A stretch of 64,000 nt of DNA from Halomarinibacterium sedimenti (GCF_019312585.1 NZ_JAHWDP010000003.1:186001-250000); one strand, 5' to 3'; shown: positions 8,642 through 17,420, counted from the first letter of the stretch. Notes: generated by a model not told the origin, from the sequence alone. Program-made: numbers and translations.

Positions 8642-9498
8642 TGAACGGCTTTTAAACTTAAGTCCATATTATACACCGAATGTGTCAACGCACCACTAGA
8701 AATATAGTTAACACCACACTCGGCGTATTTTCTAGCGGTTTCTAAAGTAATGCCTCCACTGGATTCGGTGAGGCACTTGTCGCCAATCATTGCAACGGCT
8801 TTTTTAGTGTCTTCGTAATTAAAGTTATCAATTAATATTCGGTACACGCCGTCACTTTCTAAGATTTCGGCAATTTCATCTAGACTTCTCGCCTCCACGA
8901 TAATCTTTAAATTCAGTTTGTTTTTCTTTAAATATGCCTTTGTTTGAGCAATGGCTTTGGTAATTCCACCACAAAAATCAATATGATTGTCCTTTAGCAT
9001 TATCATATCGTAAAGGGCAAATCGGTGGTTTTCCCCACCTCCTATTTTTACCGCCCATTTTTCCAATGCACGAATCCCTGGCGTGGTTTTTCTTGTGTCG
9101 AGGATTTGGGTATTGGTGCCTTCCAATAATTTTACATACTGATTGGTTTTGGTAGCAATGGCACTCATACGTTGCATCGCATTAAGTACAAGTCTTTCTG
9201 CTTTTAAAATAGACTGACTTAATCCCGACACATAAAACACTACATCGCCATATTTTACGGGCGTTCCGTCTTTTATTTTTACATCCACTTCCAAACCGTG
9301 GTCTACAAAATCGAATACCTGTTTCGCAAATTCTACTCCTGCAATGATTCCCTCGTCTTTTACTAATAATTTTGCAGTTCCCTCAGCTTCTTCAGAAATA
9401 CAGGCCAGCGAACTATGGTCCCCACTCCCAACGTCCTCTCGAATTGCATTGGCGATGATGAGATCTATTTCTTTCTGAAATTGTTTTTTGGAAATCAT
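8638..9498 (-). CDS. nadC: Nicotinate-nucleotide pyrophosphorylase (carboxylating)
   Basis: This 286-residue quinolinate phosphoribosyltransferase makes nicotinate mononucleotide from quinolinate and PRPP in NAD synthesis. Family signatures seen are NAMQRMSAIATKTNQYV, LDTRKTTPGIRALEKWAV, KIGGGENHRFALYDMIMLKD (substrate-binding basic and His residues) and ESSGGITLETARKYAECGVN. Length is normal. It is the first gene of the probable nadC-yihY-priA run. The divergent rlmH gene starts 116 bp away. Confidence 0.97.
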   Translation of the reverse strand: MISKKQFQKEIDLIIANAIREDVGSGDHSSLACISEEAEGTAKLLVKDEGIIAGVEFAKQVFDFVDHGLEVDVKIKDGTPVKYGDVVFYVSGLSQSILKAERLVLNAMQRMSAIATKTNQYVKLLEGTNTQILDTRKTTPGIRALEKWAVKIGGGENHRFALYDMIMLKDNHIDFCGGITKAIAQTKAYLKKNKLNLKIIVEARSLDEIAEILESDGVYRILIDNFNYEDTKKAVAMIGDKCLTESSGGITLETARKYAECGVNYISSGALTHSVYNMDLSLKAVQ

Positions 9499-9602
9499 GA
9501 GATGTACAATTTATGCGAAGTTACGAAAGAAGTACGATTTACTAAGTACAACAATTGAAGTTAAATTTAAATTCACAATACACACTTCTCAATACTCATT
9601 AC

Positions 9603-9610
9603 TATCTTTG
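9603..9610 (+). promoter_or_regulatory. TAnnTTTG-type -7 element before rlmH
   Basis: TATCTTTG matches the Bacteroidetes -7 consensus TAnnTTTG. It ends only 4 bp before the rlmH ATG, which would give a very short or leaderless message. A good TTTG at about -33 is not obvious, so the call is tentative. Confidence 0.4.
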
Positions 9611-9614
9611 ACAC

Positions 9615-10088
9615 ATGAAAATCACCTTACTCGCCATAGGTAAAACCGATAGCAAATACCTTCAAAACTTGATGGATGATTATACTAAGCGGCTATCGCA
9701 TTATGTAAATTTTACTTTGGAAGTAATTCCCGATATTAAAAATGCGAAAAACTTGAGCGAGGCACAGCAAAAAGATGCAGAAGGCGAAGAAATTTTAAAA
9801 CGAGTCCAACCCAGTGATGCCTTGGTACTATTGGACGAAAAAGGAAAACAACATAGTTCTGTAGCGTTTTCTAACTACTTACAAAAGCATATGAATAGCG
9901 GACTTAAAAACTTAGTTTTTGTCATTGGGGGACCTTATGGCTTTAGTGAAGCTGTATATGCCAAGGCACAGGGAAAACTCTCCCTCTCTGCTATGACCTT
10001 TAGCCACCAAATGGTACGTCTCTTTTTTATAGAGCAGCTCTATAGGGGGTTCACCATTTTACGGAATGAGCCGTATCATCATAAATAA
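9615..10088 (+). CDS. rlmH: 23S rRNA (pseudouridine1915-N3)-methyltransferase RlmH
   Basis: The 157-residue SPOUT methyltransferase modifies pseudouridine 1915 in helix 69 of 23S rRNA. It starts MKITLLAIGKTDSKYLQNLM. The C-terminal knot motifs VFVIGGPYGFSEAVYAKA, LSLSAMTFSHQMVRLFFIEQ and LYRGFTILRNEPYHHK are the family hallmark. Length is normal and the gene is monocistronic. Confidence 0.97.
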   Translation: MKITLLAIGKTDSKYLQNLMDDYTKRLSHYVNFTLEVIPDIKNAKNLSEAQQKDAEGEEILKRVQPSDALVLLDEKGKQHSSVAFSNYLQKHMNSGLKNLVFVIGGPYGFSEAVYAKAQGKLSLSAMTFSHQMVRLFFIEQLYRGFTILRNEPYHHK

Positions 10089-10113
10089 AATATAAGGGTA
10101 GTTCGATGTCTTT

Positions 10114-10524
10114 TTATTTCGATTCTACATATTTTTTAAAATTCCCGAGTATCGCCTGCCAACCTGTACGTTGCAGTTCTTCAGTATTTATTTCCTCTGC
10201 ATCAAAAGATTCGCTAATATGTATTTCATTTCCGCTTTGGGTGAAGTTGATGTCAACTTTTCGTCCGTCCCCCAATTGACAAGAAATGTGTTTTTTGTCA
10301 ATGACTTTATCATAGATTCCGTCAAAGTCAAATCCCATACTTCCGTCTTTTGCTTCCATACGGTATGAGAATTTTCCATTTGGTTTTAAGTCATTTTCTG
10401 CTTTTGGACAGCACCACTCGTCTGATGCAAAATTCCAATGAATTATATGTTCAGGTTTTGTCCAATAGTCCCAAACTTTATTAATATCTCCTTTAATAGA
10501 GGTTTTAACCGTTATTTTTCCCAC
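10114..10524 (-). CDS. SRPBCC (AHSA1-like) domain protein
   Basis: The 136-residue START-like protein begins ITVKTSIKGDINKVWDYWTK and contains PEHIIHWNFASDEWCCP and GFDFDGIYDKVI. The end (WQAILGNFKKYVESK) is typical of activator-of-Hsp90-ATPase-like SRPBCC proteins, which bind small hydrophobic ligands. No substrate can be inferred. It is the most downstream gene of the minus-strand accessory run. Confidence 0.85.
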   Translation of the reverse strand: MGKITVKTSIKGDINKVWDYWTKPEHIIHWNFASDEWCCPKAENDLKPNGKFSYRMEAKDGSMGFDFDGIYDKVIDKKHISCQLGDGRKVDINFTQSGNEIHISESFDAEEINTEELQRTGWQAILGNFKKYVESK

Positions 10525-10574
10525 TTATTTTATTATTTAATTAATTACAGTTTCATTGCACCAACCAACCCATT

Positions 10575-11372
10575 TTATTCCGTTTTCATTATATATTTCA
10601 TACCGTCATAAAAACTGGAATAGGGAACGTGCCCTGCATCTTCATAGGTCATATACTTAAATTCGACTCGCCCATTTAATTCAGAAGTTACCCTTTCGGA
10701 AAAATCAACTACGGATTGATGTATTTCTCCATTTGGGTCTAAGGGGTCTGACAAAGAATTTGCAACAAATAGTTTTTTACCTTGATAGTCGCTCTTATTC
10801 TTAAAGGCTTTGTCTGCAAGTGTATTGAAATACGCATCCATATCTGCAAACCAACCCGCACAATTCCCTATGTAATTATCAAACAAGGTTGGCTTTGCTA
10901 AAAACGCATACATTACAAATAAGCCGCTTAAAGACCTACCTCGAATAGTTTTCTGTCCATTGGTGCGATAGTTATTGTCTATATAGGGCACCAATTCCAT
11001 TTCTAGGAAGGAAATAAAGTTTTCTGCTTGGGGATTTTCTACTACATAAGAGGGTCTACTCAAGGGCATCATATCTCTGTCGCGATCGGTGTTTGCAATG
11101 GCTACAATAATCATTTCCATACGCAGATTATACGTCACTAACCTTGCATCTATTAGGTTCGTTTCACTTCCGTCTAATAAATAAAGAACAGGATACGTTT
11201 TGTTAGAGGACTCATAGTCTTTGGGAAGCGAGACTATTAGTTGTCTGTTTTCATTTACCATTTTTGAGTGGATGCTGTCTCTAACCCCTATTTTTACATT
11301 CACATCTTGCGAAAAAACACCTCCAGAGGTTAAAAATCCTAAAAGGAAAAAGAATACAATGTAGTTTTTCAT
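10575..11372 (-). CDS. Secreted alpha/beta hydrolase, esterase-D-like (PF00756)
   Basis: The start is chosen at the ATG at 11372 because MKNYIVFFFLLGFLTSGG gives a clean signal peptide; an ATG five codons upstream (11387) is possible. The 265-residue protein has PVLYLLDGSETN, the nucleophile elbow TIRGRSLSGLFVMYAF (Ser in GRSLSG), and a late DAGHVPYSSFYDG supplying the probable catalytic His. The family includes S-formylglutathione hydrolase and enterochelin esterases. Export suggests an extracytoplasmic ester substrate. It follows a DUF6090 gene with a 43-bp gap containing a REP-like half palindrome (GTAGGCAGGC). Confidence 0.85.
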   Translation of the reverse strand: MKNYIVFFFLLGFLTSGGVFSQDVNVKIGVRDSIHSKMVNENRQLIVSLPKDYESSNKTYPVLYLLDGSETNLIDARLVTYNLRMEMIIVAIANTDRDRDMMPLSRPSYVVENPQAENFISFLEMELVPYIDNNYRTNGQKTIRGRSLSGLFVMYAFLAKPTLFDNYIGNCAGWFADMDAYFNTLADKAFKNKSDYQGKKLFVANSLSDPLDPNGEIHQSVVDFSERVTSELNGRVEFKYMTYEDAGHVPYSSFYDGMKYIMKTE

Positions 11373-11415
11373 TTTGCTGTGATTCAAATTGCTGCTAACT
11401 GTAGGCAGGCTTTCA

Positions 11416-12180
11416 TTATTTACAATTCTTATCTTTTAGTAATATAATAGGTTCTTGCATTTCCTTTTTTAAATTAGATAAATGCTGTTTTTGTCTAATC
11501 AGCATAGCTATATACACAATAAGATTGTCCTGAAACTTTAAGAATATTGGATTATTAGGGTCATTTGTCCAGTTGTTTATAGGTAAAAGAGCAATATGTT
11601 CTTTATCAAGCTCTTGCTTAAGATAATCAATATCTTGATATCCAAATTCACTCATTAATTCAAAATCACTCATTCTGTTAATAATGACATTCCTATTTTC
11701 ATGCAGTAGATTTAAAATATTGTTTAAAAATGTACTATGCTGAATAAGTCTGTTTTTCAATTTTAAATCTGTTAACAGTTTTAACTGTCCCGAAGAGGTT
11801 AACTCTTCAAAAGCAATATTACTGGGAACAAAAACATCTTGTCTTAGAGCTACTACAAATTTATTCAGGATGATACTTCTGTTATTTGGTATTTTATTTA
11901 TATCGGATATCAACTCTTTGCAGAGTATTATTTTTTTGGTTATCAGTTCAGAAGTTTCATCAATTAATTTTTCATTTAATTCCAAGTCTTCTAAAATTCT
12001 ACAGTAATAATTGGCTTCAGTTATCCTATTCTTTCGATTTTCATTCCAATTATTAATCTGTAACGCAATTAAAATACCAATCACCACCAGCACAATTTCG
12101 CCTATTGCATAGAGTAAATATTTGCTGAATTTGTTCTCAGTTAGTAATCGCTGGCGTATGCGTCTAAAAAATTTTATCAT
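11416..12180 (-). CDS. DUF6090 family membrane protein (copy 1)
   Basis: The 254-residue protein has the constant DUF6090 N-terminus: basic MIKFFRRIRQRLLTENKFSK, then a single membrane segment around residues 22-42 (AIGEIVLVVIGILIALQINN) and the WNENRK boundary. The remaining 200 residues are predicted helical and hydrophilic and should be extracytoplasmic. They share little with the other copies. No function is known for the family. The 5' side carries the shared promoter-like leader (12181-12230). Confidence 0.88.
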   Translation of the reverse strand: MIKFFRRIRQRLLTENKFSKYLLYAIGEIVLVVIGILIALQINNWNENRKNRITEANYYCRILEDLELNEKLIDETSELITKKIILCKELISDINKIPNNRSIILNKFVVALRQDVFVPSNIAFEELTSSGQLKLLTDLKLKNRLIQHSTFLNNILNLLHENRNVIINRMSDFELMSEFGYQDIDYLKQELDKEHIALLPINNWTNDPNNPIFLKFQDNLIVYIAMLIRQKQHLSNLKKEMQEPIILLKDKNCK

Positions 12181-12230
12181 TAGCAGTTAGTTTCTCTAAA
12201 GATATAATTTTATTTAATTGGATTTTCATA
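12181..12230 (-). promoter_or_regulatory. Shared DUF6090 leader/promoter repeat, copy L1 (divergent)
   Basis: On the minus strand this reads ..AATTATATCTTTAGAGAAACTAACTGCTA and ends at the ATG of DUF6090 copy 1. The TATCTTTA core resembles the TAnnTTTG -7 element. It is one of six copies (also 13064, 14680, 16798, 17421 and, in plus orientation, 39358). Confidence 0.6.
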
Positions 12231-12235
12231 AGCCT

Positions 12236-12256
12236 CTCCTGAGCTTGTCGAAGGGT
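12236..12256. repeat. REP-like CTTCGACAAGCTCAGG element
   Basis: TCCTGAGCTTGTCGAAGGG sits inside the intergenic repeat between DUF6090 copies 1 and 2. Related sequences occur at 48548, 51099-51126 and 56091. The other intergenic copies lack it, so it looks like an insertion. Confidence 0.6.
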
Positions 12257-12300
12257 CAAAGGGTTGAAGGGTAGGTGAGAACTAGCAATGAATGATACGC

Positions 12301-12325
12301 ATTGTTGTGCTTTCGTTATTTATTT
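12301..12325 (-). repeat. 25-bp identical 3' flank, copy 1
   Basis: The 25 bases from 12301 (ATTGTTGTGCTTTCGTTATT then TATTT) are identical to 20171-20195. In both places they overlap the stop codon of a DUF6090 gene and continue into the 3' flank. Read on the coding strand this gives ATAACGAAAGCACAACAAT, a CACAAC-type boundary. Confidence 0.75.
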
Positions 12326-13059
12326 CTTTCGTTATTGATAAGGCTGGTAATTTCTTGTATATCAACAAGTAGCTTTTCCAAATTGTATACGGTCTCTCGC
12401 TCTGTAAAATTCTTATACAGCATAGAAATTTCTATAGATCCAATTATTTTTGGCAAATTCTCCTGAATCCCAAGCGCTTCTCTTAATAAAGGATGATTTT
12501 TAATTCTATTTTGAAAATCTGGTTGAGAGCCTGTAATTCCTGCCATTTCCATCCTGTCGAAAAAATAGTCATTTCCATCATTATTGGTTTCTGTTGCGTA
12601 ATCTTGATTCCGTTTAAAATCTGTAAGTTTCCTTCGTAACTCAGAAGGAATTAATTTAATTTCCCCTGTATTTTCAAGGGATGTAATGGTGCTGTTTTGG
12701 AAACGTATGGTAGTGACTGAAAAATCCAACTGATTTTGATTATTCATCACATCATCTAGTGTTAAATTAGGTGTTTTATAGGTTTTCAAATATGCTTGGT
12801 ACAATAAAATGTTCGATTTATATTCTTTAATTACCTCATCAATGTAGTCTTTATCGGTTTTTAGATCCTCTAAAAGTTGAACGTAGTTGTTATCCTTAAT
12901 GGCGTTTAGTTTTTTGTTTTCATTCCAAGTATTAATTTGCAACGCGATTAAAATTCCAATCACCACCAAGATAATTTCTCCTACAGCATATTTTAAATAC
13001 TTTCCTGTCCTCCCTTGAGAAAGTAAGTTTTTACGGATGTTTCTAAAAAATTTTATCAC
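12316..13059 (-). CDS. DUF6090 family membrane protein (copy 2)
   Basis: The 247-residue protein has N-terminal MIKFFRNIRKNLLSQGRTGK and a membrane segment about 22-42 (AVGEIILVVIGILIALQINT). A unique helical extracytoplasmic domain follows. The N-terminus is closest to copy 3 (16073), with SQGxTGK in place of SENKFSK. Function unknown. Leader copy L2 lies directly upstream, and 3' flank sequence shared with copy 4 lies at its stop. Confidence 0.87.
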   Translation of the reverse strand: MIKFFRNIRKNLLSQGRTGKYLKYAVGEIILVVIGILIALQINTWNENKKLNAIKDNNYVQLLEDLKTDKDYIDEVIKEYKSNILLYQAYLKTYKTPNLTLDDVMNNQNQLDFSVTTIRFQNSTITSLENTGEIKLIPSELRRKLTDFKRNQDYATETNNDGNDYFFDRMEMAGITGSQPDFQNRIKNHPLLREALGIQENLPKIIGSIEISMLYKNFTERETVYNLEKLLVDIQEITSLINNERNK

Positions 13060-13063
13060 AAGG

Positions 13064-13110
13064 AGTTGGTTTCCCTAAAGATATTATTTTTAATTGATTT
13101 TATGAGGTAA
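13064..13110 (-). promoter_or_regulatory. Shared DUF6090 leader/promoter repeat, copy L2
   Basis: On the minus strand this reads CATAAAATCAATTAAAAATA then ATATCTTTAGGGAAACCAAC. It ends 5 bp before the ATG of DUF6090 copy 2. The conserved TATCTTTA is a likely -7 element. Confidence 0.65.
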
Positions 13111-13176
13111 AAAAACTCCGCTAGGTTTTGAAATGGGAAGAATGAATCAATGAATTATACACACTATTATGAGCAG

Positions 13177-14616
13177 TTATTTTTTCTTTCTATAAATACC
13201 TCCTTTAAATAATCCATTCCAATATTCTTTGTATGCCACTATTTGCCCTTTGTTATCGGAATCAAAAACAATTCTATCCATTACGTATCCATCATATGCA
13301 AATGAATTATTTCCCATATAATAAAGTTTACGCCCCCTTGAAGTATCGGTTACACTTTTTCTATACAAATGTGGATCCTCATCATACTTTATTATAGAAA
13401 TAGAATCATTAGAGTTATAGTAATTTTCGAAACTTTGATATACGCCTGTGTACTTATCTAAATTATAATCCATTTTCTCTATATCCTGAAGAACTGGAGC
13501 TTCCTTGCCAAGTGCAGCTAATGAAATGAAGCCAGCAATAGTCAATGCATCAGTTGGAGTATTATCTGTATTTACAAAAACAACGACGCTTAATTCTTCG
13601 GAAGGAAAATATTTCATTACTGCCCAACTTGATTTATGACCCCCTGTATGTCCAATAACATATTCACCTTCAAAATTACCTGTTCGAACCCCAAGTCCAT
13701 AACCAGAATATAGTCCATCATTTAGAATAAATGGTGTTTTCATTAATTCAAAAGATTCTTTCGAAATAATTTGACCATTTGCCCATTTGGACGGAAAACT
13801 TGCCAAATCCACCGAAGTTGTTGTTAGTCCGCCATCACCTTTAATCCAAGTCCATAAAGGTTCTTGCATCATTAATGAATCTTTCAGTTCAAAATATGAA
13901 GATGTAAAAGGGTTGTGAATGTTTTCTGAAATCAATTTCAAATTTAGGTTAGCGGGTTTGTTTATTATTCTATCTAACTCATCTTCAAACTTTTTACCAG
14001 TTACCTCTTCTATAATCATTGCCATTAATAAAAAACCCGAATTGGAATAATTGAAATTTGATCCAGGTTCAAAGTCTAATGTGTGTTCTGCAAAAAATTT
14101 ATAATAATCTTCCTTGGTTGGATTAATACCTGTTTTTAAGTAAACACTATCTATTACAATGGCATAATCCTTTATTCCAGATGTGTTGGAGATTAGATGC
14201 TTTAACTTAATTTTCTTGGCTTGCTCTTTATTGGGAAAATCTGGTAATAATTCAAAAAGTGTATTGTCTAGAGATATTTTATTTTCCTCTACTAGTTTCA
14301 TAGTCATAGTTACGCCTACTAATTTTGAAATAGAGGCAATTGCAAAAATATTATCATTTGTAACAGGAATGGTTCGCAAGGAGTCAATAAATCCAAATCC
14401 ACCGTTGTACAGAACTTCACCTTTCTTTACTACGGCAATCGAGATTCCCATAGTTTTGTTTTCTTTAATATATTTTTGACCTATTGAATCTAATTTTTTA
14501 ACGAGGGTTTCGTTTAATTCGATACTCGCATTAGATTTTTTTGAATTTTGATTGCACGAAAAAAATAGGAAAAGAAATAAAAATCCTAAAATAAAGAAGT
14601 GTAGTACTCTTTTCAT
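13177..14616 (-). CDS. Serine hydrolase lipoprotein of the beta-lactamase class C / PBP4 type
   Basis: The start is chosen at 14616 (MKRVLHFF..), with an ATG two codons upstream at 14622 possible. Numbering is from that upstream ATG. A lipobox (FLFFSC, Cys23) marks a lipoprotein. Catalytic motifs are SISK (S97-K100), YSN (192-194) and HTGG (325-328), all intact. A C-terminal beta domain (about 390-481) follows. Family members act on D-Ala peptides or esters, and no resistance role should be assumed. An orphan copy of the DUF6090 leader (14680) lies upstream. Confidence 0.87.
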   Translation of the reverse strand: MKRVLHFFILGFLFLFLFFSCNQNSKKSNASIELNETLVKKLDSIGQKYIKENKTMGISIAVVKKGEVLYNGGFGFIDSLRTIPVTNDNIFAIASISKLVGVTMTMKLVEENKISLDNTLFELLPDFPNKEQAKKIKLKHLISNTSGIKDYAIVIDSVYLKTGINPTKEDYYKFFAEHTLDFEPGSNFNYSNSGFLLMAMIIEEVTGKKFEDELDRIINKPANLNLKLISENIHNPFTSSYFELKDSLMMQEPLWTWIKGDGGLTTTSVDLASFPSKWANGQIISKESFELMKTPFILNDGLYSGYGLGVRTGNFEGEYVIGHTGGHKSSWAVMKYFPSEELSVVVFVNTDNTPTDALTIAGFISLAALGKEAPVLQDIEKMDYNLDKYTGVYQSFENYYNSNDSISIIKYDEDPHLYRKSVTDTSRGRKLYYMGNNSFAYDGYVMDRIVFDSDNKGQIVAYKEYWNGLFKGGIYRKKK

Positions 14617-14644
14617 TTGCATTATTTTAATTGTACTTAATGGT

Positions 14645-14660
14645 TAAGACTATAGTCTTA
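14645..14660. repeat. 16-bp perfect palindrome TAAGACTATAGTCTTA
   Basis: This fully self-complementary sequence lies between the serine hydrolase start (14616) and the orphan leader copy at 14680. It sits where comparable spacers at 15478 and 20050 contain GGTCTCGnCTATG. It may be an operator or a recombination-site arm. Confidence 0.45.
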
Positions 14661-14679
14661 GCACCCGCGCCTCCCTCTA

Positions 14680-14726
14680 GCAGTTGGTTTCCCTAAAGAT
14701 ATTATTTTTAATCGGTTTTGTACCGG
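14680..14726 (-). promoter_or_regulatory. Shared DUF6090 leader repeat, copy L3, in front of a non-DUF6090 gene
   Basis: On the minus strand this reads AAAACCGATTAAAAATAATA then TCTTTAGGGAAACCAACTGC. It is clearly the same sequence that precedes DUF6090 genes, but the next gene downstream is the serine hydrolase. That gene starts 64 bp away, after an intervening CACCCGCGCC stretch and a 16-bp palindrome. Confidence 0.6.
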
Positions 14727-14795
14727 AAAAATTACGTCAAGGGGTTGGGGATTGAAGAGAAAGAAGTAATGAATTATGTAACTTGTTGAGAGCGG

Positions 14796-15410
14796 TTATT
14801 TTCTACATACTATCATCCAATGTCTTTCATTTGGGTTCTCCTCAGGTTCATTAATTTCCTTTATTTCAATTATGTTATAGTTTCCAAATTCTTCTTTTAC
14901 GGCCACTTCGTCATAAAAATAAAGGTTTAATCCGTGTGGTGAATTGAAAGTGTTTTTTCCTATTTCGTCTCCTATCCCAAATCGTTTGTCGTTTATGGAT
15001 AATGCCACAAAAACCATTAAGCCATTTGGCTTTAATTGTGAATAACAATTCTCGATTAATTTCCATCTGTCGGCTTTATCCAAAAGATGAATTAAAGAAT
15101 AGCAGTAGATAGATTCGAAACGAGCCTTATCAAAGGGCATATCTGTAACAGAACCGTAATGTATTAACACGTCATTTCCAAAATATTTTCTAGCTCTTTC
15201 AATTGCGGTTTTTGATATTTCAATTCCTGTTACATTAAATCCGTTATCATAAAATACTTTTGCATTTCTTCCATAACCGAAACCAGGAATTAAGACGCTT
15301 TTAATTTTGTTTCTCTGGAACAACTTAAGGACATTCATTGAATTGTCAGTTGGACTTTCTCCCCACATCTTATCATTGCTCCTAAAAGCAGACTCCCAAA
15401 ATTCATTCAT
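14796..15410 (-). CDS. Class I SAM-dependent methyltransferase
   Basis: The start is set at 15410 (MNEFWESAFRSNDKMWGESP), which fits the family better than the upstream in-frame ATG at 15455. The 204-residue protein has SAM motif I VLIPGFGYGRNAKVFYDNGF, the acidic motif II GIEISKTAIERAR, and motif SIYCYSLIHLLDKADRWKLI. It resembles thiopurine/tellurite-type small-molecule methyltransferases, but the substrate is unknown. It lies in the accessory run, preceded by a CAACAACGGG-type spacer. Confidence 0.85.
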   Translation of the reverse strand: MNEFWESAFRSNDKMWGESPTDNSMNVLKLFQRNKIKSVLIPGFGYGRNAKVFYDNGFNVTGIEISKTAIERARKYFGNDVLIHYGSVTDMPFDKARFESIYCYSLIHLLDKADRWKLIENCYSQLKPNGLMVFVALSINDKRFGIGDEIGKNTFNSPHGLNLYFYDEVAVKEEFGNYNIIEIKEINEPEENPNERHWMIVCRK

Positions 15411-15531
15411 ACTTCGATTAATTGTTATATTTAATCTTAAGTCCCATGCGTTCACCTCGTTTTAAATAACCACTACGGTCTCGACTATGGTTTCGTTGCA
15501 ATGAGCTATACCCGTTGTTGACTAACGCATA

Positions 15532-15969
15532 TTATAGGTAATTGAAGAATAGTTCAATAAGGGCACCAAGGACAACACTTAATGTAGCCGCTATATAAGA
15601 TAAACGTTTTAATTTAAATGTGTTAGCAAATGCCAGCCATAAACATAATAGAGCACAAATCGATAAAACTATTGTTCCGTATAAGGGTACTATACTGTTG
15701 AAAAACCCTAATTGATTAAAAATAGGATCTAGCAACGCAGTAAAACCAAAAAGAGCTAAAGTGAAATTCGTTTTTTCATGACCTACAAAAAGGTAATAAC
15801 TTGCAAATAACTGCTCAACACTTATTGCTAAGGGACCAAATTGGCTATAGTATTCTCTTTTAAAATATGCTTCGAATCCCTGAGGAAATTCAATTTTTGT
15901 TATAAATGCAACACTTAAAGCAAGTCCAATAATTAAAAGTAGTACTGAAATAGTTTTTCTTTTATTCAT
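15532..15969 (-). CDS. Hypothetical four-helix membrane protein
   Basis: The start is chosen at 15969 (MNKRKTISVLLLIIGLALSV); an ATG eight codons upstream at 15993 is possible. The 145-residue protein has about four hydrophobic segments, with a conserved-looking FGPLAISVEQLFASYYLFVG in between. I do not recognise the family. Its upstream spacer contains a REP-like CCTGCCTGATGG..ACAGG inverted repeat (about 16018-16040). Confidence 0.7.
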   Translation of the reverse strand: MNKRKTISVLLLIIGLALSVAFITKIEFPQGFEAYFKREYYSQFGPLAISVEQLFASYYLFVGHEKTNFTLALFGFTALLDPIFNQLGFFNSIVPLYGTIVLSICALLCLWLAFANTFKLKRLSYIAATLSVVLGALIELFFNYL

Positions 15970-16017
15970 AAATCGTTTCTTAATGGTTACCAACTGTGGT
16001 TAGGTATGATTCCTTTA

Positions 16018-16042
16018 CGCCTGTTTGCCATCAGGCAGGAAA
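16018..16042. repeat. REP-like CCTGCCTGATGGCAAACAGG element
   Basis: On the plus strand CCTGTTTGCCATCAGGCAGG is an imperfect palindrome of the GGCAGG/CCTGCC type seen at 41986, 47744 and 51013. It lies between the 145-aa membrane protein and DUF6090 copy 3. Confidence 0.55.
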
Positions 16043-16072
16043 GGAATTACATTTAGATATTATTTCCATGAT

Positions 16073-16795
16073 TTATTTACCTTTTAATTCCCTTTCAATC
16101 ATATTTATTAAGTTAGTAACCCTTCTGTTGGCGTCTCGAGTATTACTGCCTACATATCCCATGGTTATTCCTCTAAATCGAACTGTTTCTTGAAATATCA
16201 AGTCATCGATTAAGGCCTCATAATTATAAGGCACTGCGTGAAACCACCTTTCCATTTTTAACCTGGATGTTAAAACAGGTGCTATCATGGCATTAAAGTT
16301 ATCCTTTGACATTTGATCTTCCGTTTTTTCTACCAGTTTATAGGAAATACCATATAGATTGGTAAGCGCTATTCGAATACTATCATTGCTAATTAAATTA
16401 AATCCTATGGATTTCAGGTTTTCGAATGCAGATGTATTATAGGTTGAAATGCCGTGGGTATAAAGGTTTCCAAAATGAGTGGCAAGAGAATCATGCCAAG
16501 GAATCCTTTGCTCAAGAGTTTGGTTTATAATAACCGCAGATTTCTCTACGCGCTCATACCATCTAGCATTTATGGCATTGTCTATGGAATCTTTACGCAG
16601 ATTTACTAATAATTCAATTAACATTTTTTCTTCTTGATCCACCCTTTTGTTGGCTTCATTCCAATTATTAATCTGAAGCGCTATTAATATCCCAATCACG
16701 ACTAGGATAATTTCTCCTATCGCATATTTGAAATACTTTCCTGTTTTTCCTTGAGAAAGCAAGTTTTTACGGATGTTTCTAAAGAATTTTATCAC
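16073..16795 (-). CDS. DUF6090 family membrane protein (copy 3)
   Basis: The 240-residue protein starts MIKFFRNIRKNLLSQGKTGK and has a membrane segment at about 22-42 (AIGEIILVVIGILIALQINN) ending in NWNEANK. The extracytoplasmic part contains NTSAFENLKSIGFNLISNDS. A comparable block, AYENLKVVGINLISNDS, appears in copy 8 (41935), so some C-terminal similarity exists between these two. Function unknown. Leader copy L4 precedes it. Confidence 0.87.
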   Translation of the reverse strand: MIKFFRNIRKNLLSQGKTGKYFKYAIGEIILVVIGILIALQINNWNEANKRVDQEEKMLIELLVNLRKDSIDNAINARWYERVEKSAVIINQTLEQRIPWHDSLATHFGNLYTHGISTYNTSAFENLKSIGFNLISNDSIRIALTNLYGISYKLVEKTEDQMSKDNFNAMIAPVLTSRLKMERWFHAVPYNYEALIDDLIFQETVRFRGITMGYVGSNTRDANRRVTNLINMIERELKGK

Positions 16796-16797
16796 AA

Positions 16798-16846
16798 ACG
16801 GTTGGTTTCCCTAAAGATATTATTTTTAATTGATTTTGCGAGGTAA
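16798..16846 (-). promoter_or_regulatory. Shared DUF6090 leader/promoter repeat, copy L4
   Basis: On the minus strand this reads CGCAAAATCAATTAAAAATA then ATATCTTTAGGGAAACCAAC, ending 2 bp before the ATG of DUF6090 copy 3. It is identical to L2 over the core. Confidence 0.65.
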
Positions 16847-16912
16847 AAAGGGTTGGAGGATGGATAGAACCAAGCAATTACTTATACAGTTTGTTGCGCT
16901 ACGTTTTTATTT

Positions 16913-17365
16913 CTATAATTTAGTAATAGTAGAATGTAGATGTACAATTTTCCATCCGCTACTTCCTTTAAACCAAATCTTAGTGACTATTTCCTTTTTG
17001 TAAACTTTTTCATTTTTTGAGAATTCCATAGTTCTAATTACATAAGCAGAGCTATCTGAAATTGGTAAATATTCCATTCCTACGAATGAAGGTTTTTCAA
17101 ATGGGCGTTCAATTTGATTACAAAAACCTATAAGTATATTTTTATTCGGTGCTTTTCTTCCATTAAGATAAAGCGTTGCATTTTCATCAATAAATCCATC
17201 CAAAGTCTCACAGTCACCATTCTTAAAGGCATTTATTTCCTTTTCACTTACTTCGATAATTTCAGATTCAACATCTTTTAAATTATTCTCCTGTGCGCTA
17301 AGGCAAGATATCGAACCCGTGGTTAGGGTTGCAATTAAGACAAGTTGCCAAATGATTTTCCTCAT
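16913..17365 (-). CDS. Secreted SnoaL/NTF2-like (DUF4440-type) protein
   Basis: The start is set at 17365 (MRKIIWQLVLIATLTTGSIS), which gives a signal peptide; the frame is open to 17407. The 150-residue protein shows the NTF2-like pattern of an initial helix (EIIEVSEKEINAFKNGDCET), LDGFIDENATLYLNG, and a final strand pair KIWFKGSSGWKIVHLHST. These small alpha+beta barrels act as enzymes or ligand binders. No catalytic assignment is possible. A leader copy without DUF6090 (L5) lies upstream. Confidence 0.8.
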   Translation of the reverse strand: MRKIIWQLVLIATLTTGSISCLSAQENNLKDVESEIIEVSEKEINAFKNGDCETLDGFIDENATLYLNGRKAPNKNILIGFCNQIERPFEKPSFVGMEYLPISDSSAYVIRTMEFSKNEKVYKKEIVTKIWFKGSSGWKIVHLHSTITKL

Positions 17366-17420
17366 AATTTTTATGTTACACAATGGTTGGACAATGGTTT
17401 GTTGCACCCACCCACCACAA